DNA from: CAZBDU01 sp964490725
GTDB taxonomy: Bacteria > Spirochaetota > Spirochaetia > SZUA-6 > DRHE01
DNA length: 63,267 bases
Direction: 5' to 3'
NCBI GenBank assembly: GCA_964490725.1
Contig: CAZBDU010000023.1
Span: forward strand, 1 to 63,267
The notes beneath the pieces were generated by a model, which saw only the letters and a list, made by a program, of their open reading frames with translations, did no database searches and was not told the origin of the DNA. Numbering within the stretch: position 1 is the first letter of the stretch; each line of letters opens with the position of its first letter. Positions 1 through 7,264 of this stretch are shown here, piece after piece. The translations under genes and the position numbers were made by a program.

Positions 1-501
1 GTACAGGCCCACTCCCATGGAGCGCACCAGGATCTGAGGAAAGATCCTGGAGAACAGGTGCCCCGTGGTGGTGCCGGACACCCAGGCCAGGTAGGCCATG
101 ACGATCATCACGGCGAAACCGGCCGGGGTCAGCCGGAGGGACAGGCTGGCGGCCACGAAGGTCTCGTCGGTGACTCCGTATGCCAGGAAGGCAGCGGCGG
201 CTGCCGGGACCCGCAGGCGCTGCGCAAGGGAGGCGCTCATGAGCAGGTGGCGGCTGTTGATGATAAGGGTGGCCAGTACGATCTCCAGGGCGTGCACCCC
301 CCCTTCCAGCAGACGCAGGGCGACAAACTGGCTTGCCCCGGCGTACACCCAGGCGGACATCACGGTGGCTTCCAGCGCCGAGAGGCCGCTTTCTCTTGCC
401 AGGATGCCGAAGGTGACCGCCACGGGAAAGTAGCCCAGCGCAATGGGAGCGCCGGCCGCAAGCCCCTGGGCCAGCTCCGCGGCCAGCCCTCGTGCCCTCA
501 A
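1..501 (-). CDS. azlC: AzlC-family branched-chain amino acid permease (partial)
   Basis: The frame opens with TTG at 501-499, which overlaps the TGA of the gene before it (TTGA), and stays open to the window edge: 167 codons of a family usually about 230 residues, so the C-terminus lies outside. The segment VYAGASQF (residues 52-59) is the recognisable AzlC signature, and the flanking residues are hydrophobic membrane segments. AzlC, with the small membrane partner AzlD, exports branched-chain amino acids and analogues across the inner membrane; azlD would be expected just beyond the left edge. The weak start and overlap suggest translational coupling as the last visible gene of the operon starting at 3044. 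Confidence 0.85.
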   Translation of the reverse strand, partial: MRARGLAAELAQGLAAGAPIALGYFPVAVTFGILARESGLSALEATVMSAWVYAGASQFVALRLLEGGVHALEIVLATLIINSRHLLMSASLAQRLRVPAAAAAFLAYGVTDETFVAASLSLRLTPAGFAVMIVMAYLAWVSGTTTGHLFSRIFPQILVRSMGVGLY

Positions 502-854
502 CCGCCTCCGGCGCATCGGTCGCAGAGGTCGTCGTCGTGGTAGAGGAAGCGGCCGGGGGAGAGCGGACGCCCGCAACGGGCGCAGCGCAGGCGAAAGACG
601 AACAGCCGGCGCCTGCCCAGCGCCGCCAGGGCGGCAAGCACCCCCAGGAAGGGGATCAGGAGCCAGTCGGGCAGGAGGAAGCGCTGCAGCACCAGGGCAA
701 AGCCCAGCGTGGCCAGCACCAGTACGGCCCAGTAGAGGGTGGCGTGGCGCTTGCGCTCGCCGGTGGCCATGTGGCGGCGCTGCGAAAGGTTCACCGCCAG
801 AATGGCGATCACCACCCAGGGGAGGATCCGAGCCAGCAGGAGGGAGATGCTCAA
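498..854 (-). CDS. Small three-helix membrane protein with C-terminal zinc ribbon
   Basis: Hypothetical protein of 118 residues. Three hydrophobic segments are visible (about residues 4-22, 40-57 and 63-79), followed by a short cytoplasmic-looking tail with two CxxC pairs (Cys91/94 and Cys111/114) spaced like a zinc ribbon. The ATG overlaps the stop of gpgS (ATGA) and its own stop overlaps the azlC start, so it is translationally coupled on both sides. No family is recognised; its conserved position between a compatible-solute gene and a permease gives no firm functional clue. Confidence 0.7.
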   Translation of the reverse strand: MSISLLLARILPWVVIAILAVNLSQRRHMATGERKRHATLYWAVLVLATLGFALVLQRFLLPDWLLIPFLGVLAALAALGRRRLFVFRLRCARCGRPLSPGRFLYHDDDLCDRCAGGG

Positions 855-1840
855 CTCTTCGCCTGCTCCGGGAGGCCGAACCTGGCGCGGTACTCGGCGA
901 TCTCGATCATCGGCGGGCGTTCCTCCTCCACGATGTCCAGCACCACCTCCTGGAACTCATCGTCGGCTACCTGGAACTGCCGCAACGAGGCCCCCAGCCC
1001 CGGGAGCTCTCCCATCACACCCAGGGACTTCATGCGCCTGAGAAAGGTCTGAAGGATCCCGAAGGCCATCTTCCCCAGGTCGCGGGTGGACTGATTGCGA
1101 TGCACCCGCCGGTCCAGGTCCGTCTGGGCAAAGGCCGCCAGCCCCCAGCTGTGGTACACGTCGATCAGGTGGGAGGTCTCCACTCCGTAGCCGATGGGAA
1201 AGGGTATCTTCTCCAGCACGTTCCTGCGCACCGCGTACTCTCCCGACAGCGGCTGGATGATGGCGGTGAGCTCCGGAAAGAACAGGGAGAAGAGGGGGCG
1301 AATCAGGATCTCCGTCACGCGGCCGCCGCCGGAGGGCCGCACTCCCTGGGAGGAGGCCAGCGGGCGGTCGTAGAAGGCCTTCACGTACTGGATGGTGCTG
1401 CGGTGGATCAGGGGCGCCACCAGCCCATAGACGAAGCGCGGGTGAATGTTCTTGATGTCCGCGTCGATGTACACGACGATGTCGCCCTTCAGCTGGTAGA
1501 TCGCCTTCCAGAGGTTCTCCCCCTTGCCCTGCTTCTCTCCGTAGCCGGGCAGGATCTGCGAGGACAGGTACACGTCCGCTCCGAAAGCGCCGGCCACCTC
1601 CCGGGTCCTGTCCGTGGATCCGGAGTCGATCACGGCGATCTCGTCCAGCAGCGGGTAGCGTCGCATCAGCTCGCCCTTGAAGATCACCACCTCCTTGCCG
1701 ATGGTCCTCTCCTCGTTCAGCGTCGGAATGCACAGCGAGATGGACAGCCCCTGGCGTTCCTTCTCCGCGACCAGCTGCCGCAGGTCCCCGAAGTCGGAGT
1801 GATGGAAGGTGTTGGACTTCAGCCACTCACTGATGTTCAT
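851..1840 (-). CDS. gpgS: Glucosyl-3-phosphoglycerate synthase (GT81)
   Basis: Transfers glucose from an NDP-glucose donor to 3-phosphoglycerate, giving glucosyl-3-phosphoglycerate, precursor of the compatible solute glucosylglycerate. GT-A fold landmarks are present: CIPTLNEE (residues 37-44), DSGSTD (72-77) and the metal-binding DAD inside YIDADIKNIHP (124-134). The length of 329 residues is normal for the family. The start overlaps the end of the M20-like gene by 14 bp. A dedicated GpgP-type phosphatase is not adjacent. A GH13_18 phosphorylase that could act on glucosylglycerate lies 3 kb away (4749-6575), which supports glucosylglycerate over mannosylglycerate chemistry. The substrate is inferred from family, not proven. 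Confidence 0.85.
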   Translation of the reverse strand: MNISEWLKSNTFHHSDFGDLRQLVAEKERQGLSISLCIPTLNEERTIGKEVVIFKGELMRRYPLLDEIAVIDSGSTDRTREVAGAFGADVYLSSQILPGYGEKQGKGENLWKAIYQLKGDIVVYIDADIKNIHPRFVYGLVAPLIHRSTIQYVKAFYDRPLASSQGVRPSGGGRVTEILIRPLFSLFFPELTAIIQPLSGEYAVRRNVLEKIPFPIGYGVETSHLIDVYHSWGLAAFAQTDLDRRVHRNQSTRDLGKMAFGILQTFLRRMKSLGVMGELPGLGASLRQFQVADDEFQEVVLDIVEEERPPMIEIAEYRARFGLPEQAKS

Positions 1841-3044
1841 CGCAGAGTCCTCGATCCGTTGCCAGGAGGATCCCCAGAAGCTGGGCCAGGCCGGTGAAGA
1901 TCGGCTCGATCAGCACGAGCTCGTTGGGCTGGTTCTGGTGCTCGCCGTTGGTGATGCCGATGGTGATGGCCGGCACCTTGCGGTCGATGAAGGCGGAGAG
2001 CTCCGAGGTGCTGGGAGACTGGCGCGGGGGGATGGCCAGGGCGCGCATGATGCGCCGGGCGCAGCCGGCCAGGGGGTGGGAAAAAGGGATCCCCCCCGGG
2101 TCGCGGCGCGCAAAGATGTCCAGGGTGACCTCGGCGCCGGTCTGGGAGGAGACCTCCGAGCAGATGTCCTCCATGCGCTGCTGAACCTCACGGCTCACCT
2201 CGTGACTTTCGGTGCGTATCTCGAAGCGCAGCAGGGACTGGACGGCGATGGAGTTGTGCTGCGCCTGGCCGCCCTCGATGGAGCCCAGCACGATGGCCGT
2301 GCGGGGCCTGCGCGGCAGGGGTATCTCCAGGAGGCGGTTGATCACCTCGTTCATGGTGACGATGGCTCCCACGGCCCCGAAACGGGTCCAGTCGTACTCC
2401 TCGGGCACCTGGCAGTGGATCTCCCCTCGGAGCATCCCGATGGAGTGATGGCTGAGCCGTCCCAGGGAGAAGCCCTCGATGCTGATCCCCGCCGCGATGG
2501 GCAGCTCCGCGTTGGCCAGAAAGAAGCGCAGGCCTTCCAGGTCCCCCCTGCCCAGGCTGCGCGAGGAGCCCATGAGGATCACGTTGGAGGACAGCTGCAG
2601 GTCCAGCAGGTCCAGAAGCGTCGGCAGGGTGGCCACCACCGCCAGCCCCAGGGCGTTGTCCCCCACCCCCGGCCCCACCACGAAATCCGGGTGCAGCGCG
2701 ATGGTGTGATCGACGCTGGCCGGAAAGACCGTGTCTATATGGGCAACCGCCAGGATGTTCCTGTTCTCGTCTGTCCCCCGCAGGATTCCCAGGGCGTTGC
2801 CCATCTCATCGGTGGAGACGTTCTGCAGCCCGCTGTCGGTGAAGCGGCTCTGCAGGAACTCCACGCGGCGCTCCTCGTGGAAGGTGGGGGCGGGGATCTC
2901 GGCGATCATCACCAGGTTCGCCAGCAGGATCTCCCTTGCCGCCTGGCTCGCCTCGCGGAGGTAGGGAAGCAGGTCGAGTATCTCCTCCATGCTGGCGAAC
3001 GTCTCCTGCCGGGAAGCCGCATCGGAATCGGAATCTTGCCTCAC
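1827..3044 (-). CDS. M20-family peptidase-like protein lacking the catalytic Glu pair
   Basis: A 405-residue protein with the M20 metallopeptidase frame: metal ligands His102 (AHIDTVFP) and Asp129 (GPGVGDNALG), an IEG segment near residue 200, and a C-terminal GEHQN that matches the last His ligand. Where M20 enzymes carry the Glu-Glu pair (general base plus metal bridge) the sequence reads GSSRSLGRGDL (residues 159-169), so the pair appears lost. It is therefore probably not a classical peptidase. GTG at 3044 is chosen because a TAGAAT -10 box ends 8 nt upstream, which would give a leaderless transcript. First gene of the operon M20-gpgS-zinc ribbon-azlC. Confidence 0.75.
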   Translation of the reverse strand: MRQDSDSDAASRQETFASMEEILDLLPYLREASQAAREILLANLVMIAEIPAPTFHEERRVEFLQSRFTDSGLQNVSTDEMGNALGILRGTDENRNILAVAHIDTVFPASVDHTIALHPDFVVGPGVGDNALGLAVVATLPTLLDLLDLQLSSNVILMGSSRSLGRGDLEGLRFFLANAELPIAAGISIEGFSLGRLSHHSIGMLRGEIHCQVPEEYDWTRFGAVGAIVTMNEVINRLLEIPLPRRPRTAIVLGSIEGGQAQHNSIAVQSLLRFEIRTESHEVSREVQQRMEDICSEVSSQTGAEVTLDIFARRDPGGIPFSHPLAGCARRIMRALAIPPRQSPSTSELSAFIDRKVPAITIGITNGEHQNQPNELVLIEPIFTGLAQLLGILLATDRGLCDEHQ

Positions 3045-3052
3045 CGCCCTTC

Positions 3053-3081
3053 ATTCTATTGGGGAGCAGACGGGGAGGCAA
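3053..3081 (-). promoter_or_regulatory. Promoter of the M20-gpgS operon, leaderless type
   Basis: On the minus strand TTGCCT (3081-3076), 17 bp spacer, TAGAAT (3058-3053). The box ends 8 nt before the GTG at 3044, so transcription should begin at or within 1-2 nt of the start codon. Confidence 0.6.
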
Positions 3082-3109
3082 GCGTTCGCAGGTCCACTCC
3101 ACACCGGCC

Positions 3110-4645
3110 CTACTCCTGCACCAGCAGGCGCAGGTAGCCGGGCTCGCTGAGGCGCTCAAGCACCCGCTGAGGCAGCACGGCGGGAAAGTGTGCGCCACCG
3201 CGGGGGGCCCCGTCCAGCTCCTCCAGCAGGGCCTGCAGCGTCTCGGCGTACCGGCGCAGCCCGAAACGCCTGCGGACCCGGGCCTGCCGGGAGGGGGGGG
3301 AAGACTGCCGGTGCAGGAGCCGTTCACCCCCGGCCAGGAGCGCACCGTTCATCTCGCGGCAGGCCTCGCGGAAGCTCGGATCCCGAAGGCGCGCCAGCAC
3401 CTGGATCTGCAAGTCCGCCGGCAGGTAGGAGAACTCCGCCAGAGGCGCCGCCAGCACCTCCTCCAGGCCGGCCCGCAGGCGCCGGGACACCCGGGCGCCC
3501 AGCAGGTCAGCCAGGCCCTCCTCGCGGGCGCGGTAGCGCCTTTCCAGCTCCTGTCGATCGATCCCCTCCCAGGGGCAGTGGAGCTGCCGGTACAGAAGAG
3601 CGGGGTAGCCGGAGAACAGCTCCTGGGTGCCCTCCAGTATGGCGAGCTCCCGCGCCAGCAGGGGCAGCTGCCACTGGAGAGCGTCGATGAACAGGTAGCC
3701 GAAGCCTTCCTGCACGGAGGAGCAGACCACCAGATCCGCGGCCGCAAGGAGGTCGGCGAAGCCAATCCCCGCCTCCGGGAGCCGCCCGCCGATCCCGTAC
3801 AGCCCCTGCGCCAGCCCTTCCCGGAAGGCGCGGGCGATCCGCTCCGCGTAGGGGCGTTCCTGGGCAGAAGCTCCAGGCAGGGTCACCACCAGCCCGCACC
3901 CCCCGGGCAGCAGACGGCTCAGGAGCGCGGCCTCCAGGACGTTTTTCCGGCGGATGGCCCGAACCGGGTAGAGGAGCAGCGGCGCGCCTTCCTGCCCGGC
4001 GGCGGGCCATCCGAAGGCCCGGGCCAGCGCCCGCCGGACCTCCCCTCTGTCCGCCGAAGGAACCACGGGAGGGGAGACCGGGTTCTCCAGCAGCGCCACC
4101 CGCTGCCGAGGCACCCCGGCCTCCGTCAGCGCCCGCAGATCGCGGACGGTCAGCACCGCGTAGCGGACCCGCGGTCCCAGCGGGTAGAGGGGACGGCTGA
4201 TGCTGCCGCGCAGGCGCCGGAGGTTCGCGTAGCGGCCTCCCTCGGGGAAGTCGTGCACGTGCAGCAGCAGGGGTGGACCGTCGGGCGCCGCCGCCAGCCG
4301 CAGGAGCGCCTCGGTCAGCACCGGGTTCTTGCCCAGATGGTAGTTGTGCACCCACCATACCCGTTCGGTCCCGCCCAGCCGCTCCGTCAGGAGACGGGCC
4401 AGGGACGCCGCCCGCTCCTGCACCTCCGGCCCGGGCCCCTCCTCCAGATAGTCCAGCTCCGGAATGAGCTCCAGCTCCACCCCCAGGCCGCCCAGTGCCT
4501 GCGCCGTGTCTGCGGGGATGCGGCCTGCTGCGGCGACGATGCGGCGGACGGCGGGGGCGTGGCGGCGCAGGGCCCGGACCGCCTGGAGCACCACGCTGGT
4601 GACCCCGCCCTTGTCGAAGTGGTAGTGCAGGATGGCGAGCTCCAT
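3110..4645 (-). CDS. GT4-like glycosyltransferase
   Basis: A 511-residue protein with a GT-B look: an N-terminal half beginning LAILHYHFDKGGVTSVV (typical GT4 opening with a glycine-rich donor loop), WWVHNYHLGKNP near residue 98, then HDFPEG, and a second Rossmann half with PVRAIRRKN and VVCSSVQEGFGY (the E of the EGFG motif contacts the nucleotide sugar in GT4 enzymes). The acceptor is unknown. It diverges from a GH13_18 phosphorylase across a 104-bp gap holding back-to-back promoters and lies beside gpgS, so a role in glucosylglycerate or a related glycoside is possible but unproven. The ATG at 4645 lies 8 nt from a TACACT -10 box. Confidence 0.7.
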   Translation of the reverse strand: MELAILHYHFDKGGVTSVVLQAVRALRRHAPAVRRIVAAAGRIPADTAQALGGLGVELELIPELDYLEEGPGPEVQERAASLARLLTERLGGTERVWWVHNYHLGKNPVLTEALLRLAAAPDGPPLLLHVHDFPEGGRYANLRRLRGSISRPLYPLGPRVRYAVLTVRDLRALTEAGVPRQRVALLENPVSPPVVPSADRGEVRRALARAFGWPAAGQEGAPLLLYPVRAIRRKNVLEAALLSRLLPGGCGLVVTLPGASAQERPYAERIARAFREGLAQGLYGIGGRLPEAGIGFADLLAAADLVVCSSVQEGFGYLFIDALQWQLPLLARELAILEGTQELFSGYPALLYRQLHCPWEGIDRQELERRYRAREEGLADLLGARVSRRLRAGLEEVLAAPLAEFSYLPADLQIQVLARLRDPSFREACREMNGALLAGGERLLHRQSSPPSRQARVRRRFGLRRYAETLQALLEELDGAPRGGAHFPAVLPQRVLERLSEPGYLRLLVQE

Positions 4646-4653
4646 CGCGCTCC

Positions 4654-4683
4654 AGTGTAGCGGCTCGCGGCGGATCGGGCCAG
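4654..4683 (-). promoter_or_regulatory. Promoter of the glycosyltransferase gene, short-leader type
   Basis: TACACT on the minus strand (4659-4654) with only a weak -35 (CTGGCC, 4683-4678, 18 bp spacer). The -10 ends 8 nt before the ATG at 4645, leaving no room for a leader with a ribosome binding site. Confidence 0.4.
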
Positions 4684-4713
4684 GGGTCCTCCGGAGCCGC
4701 CCGGCGCGCTTCC

Positions 4714-4742
4714 TTGAGGTTCTCCACCCCCGCGGCTACAAT
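4714..4742 (+). promoter_or_regulatory. Promoter of the GH13_18 gene, leaderless type
   Basis: TTGAGG (4714-4719), 17 bp, TACAAT (4737-4742), then 6 nt to the ATG at 4749. The expected transcription start coincides with the start codon. Confidence 0.65.
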
Positions 4743-4748
4743 GCGGGT

Positions 4749-6575
4749 ATGGCTGCACACCGGGAGGCGGAGGCCAGGGAAAGGGCCCGGGACCACCTGC
4801 GTTTTCTCTACGGCCCGCGGGCGGGGGAGGAGGCCTACGGGCGGCTTCGAGGGATCCTGGAGCGTGCGGCCCGCGGGCTTGCCCGCAGGCCGGAGCCCGG
4901 AAGCGCGCTGGGGCCGTACCGGCTGCCCCTGGACCAGCGGGATGCGATTCTCATCACCTACGGGGACCAGTTCCGGCTGCGGGGGGAGAAACCCCTGCAG
5001 ACCCTGCAGCGCTTCATGGCCGGACACCTGGAAGGCACGCTTTCGGGGGTCCATCTCCTGCCCTTCTTCCCCTACTCTTCGGACGACGGGTTTTCGGTGA
5101 TGGATTTCCGCAGGGTGGACCCCAGGCTGGGAAGCTGGAGGGAGGTGCAGGCGCTGGCCGGCCCTTTCCGCCTGATGGTGGACCTGGTGCTGAATCACGT
5201 CTCCCGCAGCAGCCGCGCCTTCCAGGGCTTCCTGCGGGAGGAGGAGCGGTACCGGGACTGCTTCATCACGGTTGCGGAGGGCACGGATCTGTCGGCGGTG
5301 GTGAGGCCCAGGGCGCTGCCGCTGCTGACCCGGGTGCAGCGCCGCTCGGGAGAGGCGCTGGTGTGGACCACCTTCAGCGAGGACCAGATCGACCTCAACT
5401 ACGCCAACCCGGCGGTGGCTCTGGAGATGATCGAGGTGCTGCTCGGCTACGTCCGCAAGGGAGCGCAGCTCATCCGGCTGGACGCCGTGGCTTATTTATG
5501 GAAAGAAATCGGCACGACCTGCATCCACCTGGAGCAGACCCACCGGATGGTGAAGCTGTTCCGGGCGGTGCTGGACGTGGTGGCTCCCTGGGTGATGATC
5601 ATCACCGAGACCAACGTCCCCCACCGGGACAACGTCTCCTACTTCGGGACGGGCACGGACGAGGCACAGCTGGTCTACCAGTTCTCCCTGCCCCCCCTGG
5701 TGCTGGACGCCTTCCACCGGGGGGATGCAGCCCGGCTGCGGGGATGGGCCCGATCCCTGGGGCAGCTTTCCGGCAACATCACCTTCTTCAACTTCCTGGC
5801 CTCCCACGACGGTGTGGGCGTGCTTCCGGCTCAGGACATCCTCTCGGCCTCCGAGCTGTCGGGCCTGCTCCGGCTGGTGGAGGAGCGGGGCGGCCTGGTC
5901 TCCACCCGCTCCACGCCGCAGGGGGAGATCCCCTACGAGCTCAACATCAGCTACTTCGACGCCGTGAGCGGCGGCGACACTCCCCCGGGCCTCGCGGTGC
6001 GCAAGTTTCTCACCTCCCAGGCGGTGATGCTGGCCTTTCGCGGCGTGCCCGGGATCTACGTGCACAGCCTGCTGGGCACGCGCAACGATCGCGAAGGGGT
6101 GGAGCGGACCGGGGTCAGGCGCGTCATCAACCGGCGCAAGCTCGATCTGCAGGAGCTGGAGCGGGAGCTCGCCAGGCCTGGCTCTCTTCCGGCGGAGGTG
6201 CTGGCCGGCTACACCGCCATGCTGCGGGCGCGCAGCCGGGAGGCCGCCTTTCACCCCGCCTCAGGGCAGCGGCTGCCCGCAGTGGGGCCGGCGCGAAGGG
6301 GGCAGGCCGGATGGCCCGAAGGGGCCGAGCCCGTGCTGGCTCTGCTGCGCACGGCTCCGGGGGGCTCGGAGCAGGTTCTGTGCCTGTTCAATACCGCGGG
6401 GGCGGATGTGGAGTGCAGGGTAGAGACGGGACAGCCGGGAGGGGCGGTGCGGGACCTGCTTTCCCCTGCCGGCCGTCCGCCGGTCTGCCGCGAGGGCGCC
6501 CTGGAGGTGCATCTTCCCGCCTGGGGATGCCGCTGGCTCCGCTTCAGCGACGGGGAGGTCAGCCCTCGGCGATGA
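4749..6575 (+). CDS. GH13_18 sucrose/glucosylglycerate phosphorylase family
   Basis: A 608-residue GH13 subfamily 18 protein, the group of sucrose, sucrose-6-phosphate and glucosylglycerate phosphorylases that split an alpha-glucoside with phosphate to give glucose-1-phosphate. The nucleophile Asp is in RLDAVAYLWKE (about residue 245), the acid/base Glu in IITETNVPH (about 287), and the third carboxylate in FNFLASHDGVG. Proximity of gpgS favours glucosylglycerate as substrate; family alone cannot decide. The frame is open upstream of 4749, but the ATG there is chosen because the promoter TACAAT box lies directly before it. The 3' end overlaps the convergent gene at 6559 by 17 bp. Confidence 0.85.
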   Translation: MAAHREAEARERARDHLRFLYGPRAGEEAYGRLRGILERAARGLARRPEPGSALGPYRLPLDQRDAILITYGDQFRLRGEKPLQTLQRFMAGHLEGTLSGVHLLPFFPYSSDDGFSVMDFRRVDPRLGSWREVQALAGPFRLMVDLVLNHVSRSSRAFQGFLREEERYRDCFITVAEGTDLSAVVRPRALPLLTRVQRRSGEALVWTTFSEDQIDLNYANPAVALEMIEVLLGYVRKGAQLIRLDAVAYLWKEIGTTCIHLEQTHRMVKLFRAVLDVVAPWVMIITETNVPHRDNVSYFGTGTDEAQLVYQFSLPPLVLDAFHRGDAARLRGWARSLGQLSGNITFFNFLASHDGVGVLPAQDILSASELSGLLRLVEERGGLVSTRSTPQGEIPYELNISYFDAVSGGDTPPGLAVRKFLTSQAVMLAFRGVPGIYVHSLLGTRNDREGVERTGVRRVINRRKLDLQELERELARPGSLPAEVLAGYTAMLRARSREAAFHPASGQRLPAVGPARRGQAGWPEGAEPVLALLRTAPGGSEQVLCLFNTAGADVECRVETGQPGGAVRDLLSPAGRPPVCREGALEVHLPAWGCRWLRFSDGEVSPRR

Positions 6576-7254
6576 GCAGGGTCCTGGGGTCCAGCTCCAG
6601 GTGGGGGTCGGCAGGGGGTTCGGCGTCGTGATCCTTCACCAGCTCGACCCTGATGTGGCTGCCGGCGGGCCGCAGGCAGAGGAGCACGCTGATCTCCTGG
6701 ATCACCCCGCCCAGCAGGGTGGGCATGCCGCAGGGCGGCTGCTTCTCCCCCAGGGAGGCGCTGAACCAGACCTCCAACCCCTGCTGGGCGGCGAAACGGC
6801 GCACTTCCCGCAGCTCCCCGGCCGAGCTGCCGGCCAGATCGTAGCCGTCCACCACGACGCAGTCCGCGTTGAAATGGCCGTCGCGGATCATCGAGCGGAT
6901 GCTGCCGATCACCTGGGCAAGGCGTACTCCCCGCTGGTTGAAGTTCATGATGATGCGGCGCCGGACCAGCTCTTCCAGCTGGCCCATCGCCTCCTTCAGC
7001 CCGTGCCTGGCGGCCAGGGCACGGAAGATCTCCTGGTACCACTCCACGATGTGCGCGGTGCTGGCGGCGAAGGAGACGTGGATCACGTGCTTGCCGCGGA
7101 GCAGCTGGTCGGTGGCCAGGTGCACCAGGAAGGCGGTCTTGCCCACGCCCTTGCGGGCGGCCAGCGCCCCGAGGTTGCCCTTGCCCAGCCCGCCGTGGGT
7201 GGACCGTTCCAGTATGCGCAGCGGACTGCGGGCGTTCAGCTCCTGCTTGACCAT
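6559..7254 (-). CDS. RecA/DnaB-like P-loop ATPase, function unknown
   Basis: A 231-residue protein with a Walker A loop ARKGVGKTAF (residues about 33-42), a Walker B-like strand CVVVDGYD and a Gln-bearing stretch (FNQRG). The layout resembles the ATPase core of DnaB/RadA-type proteins without extra domains. It follows EF-G in the same direction by 10 nt, with a clear AGGAGGG ribosome binding site 5 nt before the ATG, so the two are cotranscribed. The pairing with a translation factor is noteworthy but gives no firm role. Not recognised as a named family member; DnaB-like fold is inferred from motifs only. Confidence 0.65.
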   Translation of the reverse strand: MVKQELNARSPLRILERSTHGGLGKGNLGALAARKGVGKTAFLVHLATDQLLRGKHVIHVSFAASTAHIVEWYQEIFRALAARHGLKEAMGQLEELVRRRIIMNFNQRGVRLAQVIGSIRSMIRDGHFNADCVVVDGYDLAGSSAGELREVRRFAAQQGLEVWFSASLGEKQPPCGMPTLLGGVIQEISVLLCLRPAGSHIRVELVKDHDAEPPADPHLELDPRTLLIAEG

Positions 7255-7264
7255 GAGAGCCCTC

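Noticed and set aside
443..1897. Long plus-strand reading frame opposite gpgS
   Set aside because: Third-position GC bias in this genome opens long antisense frames; the minus strand carries the recognisable protein. The same applies to the many long frames opposite fusA, ftsH and others.
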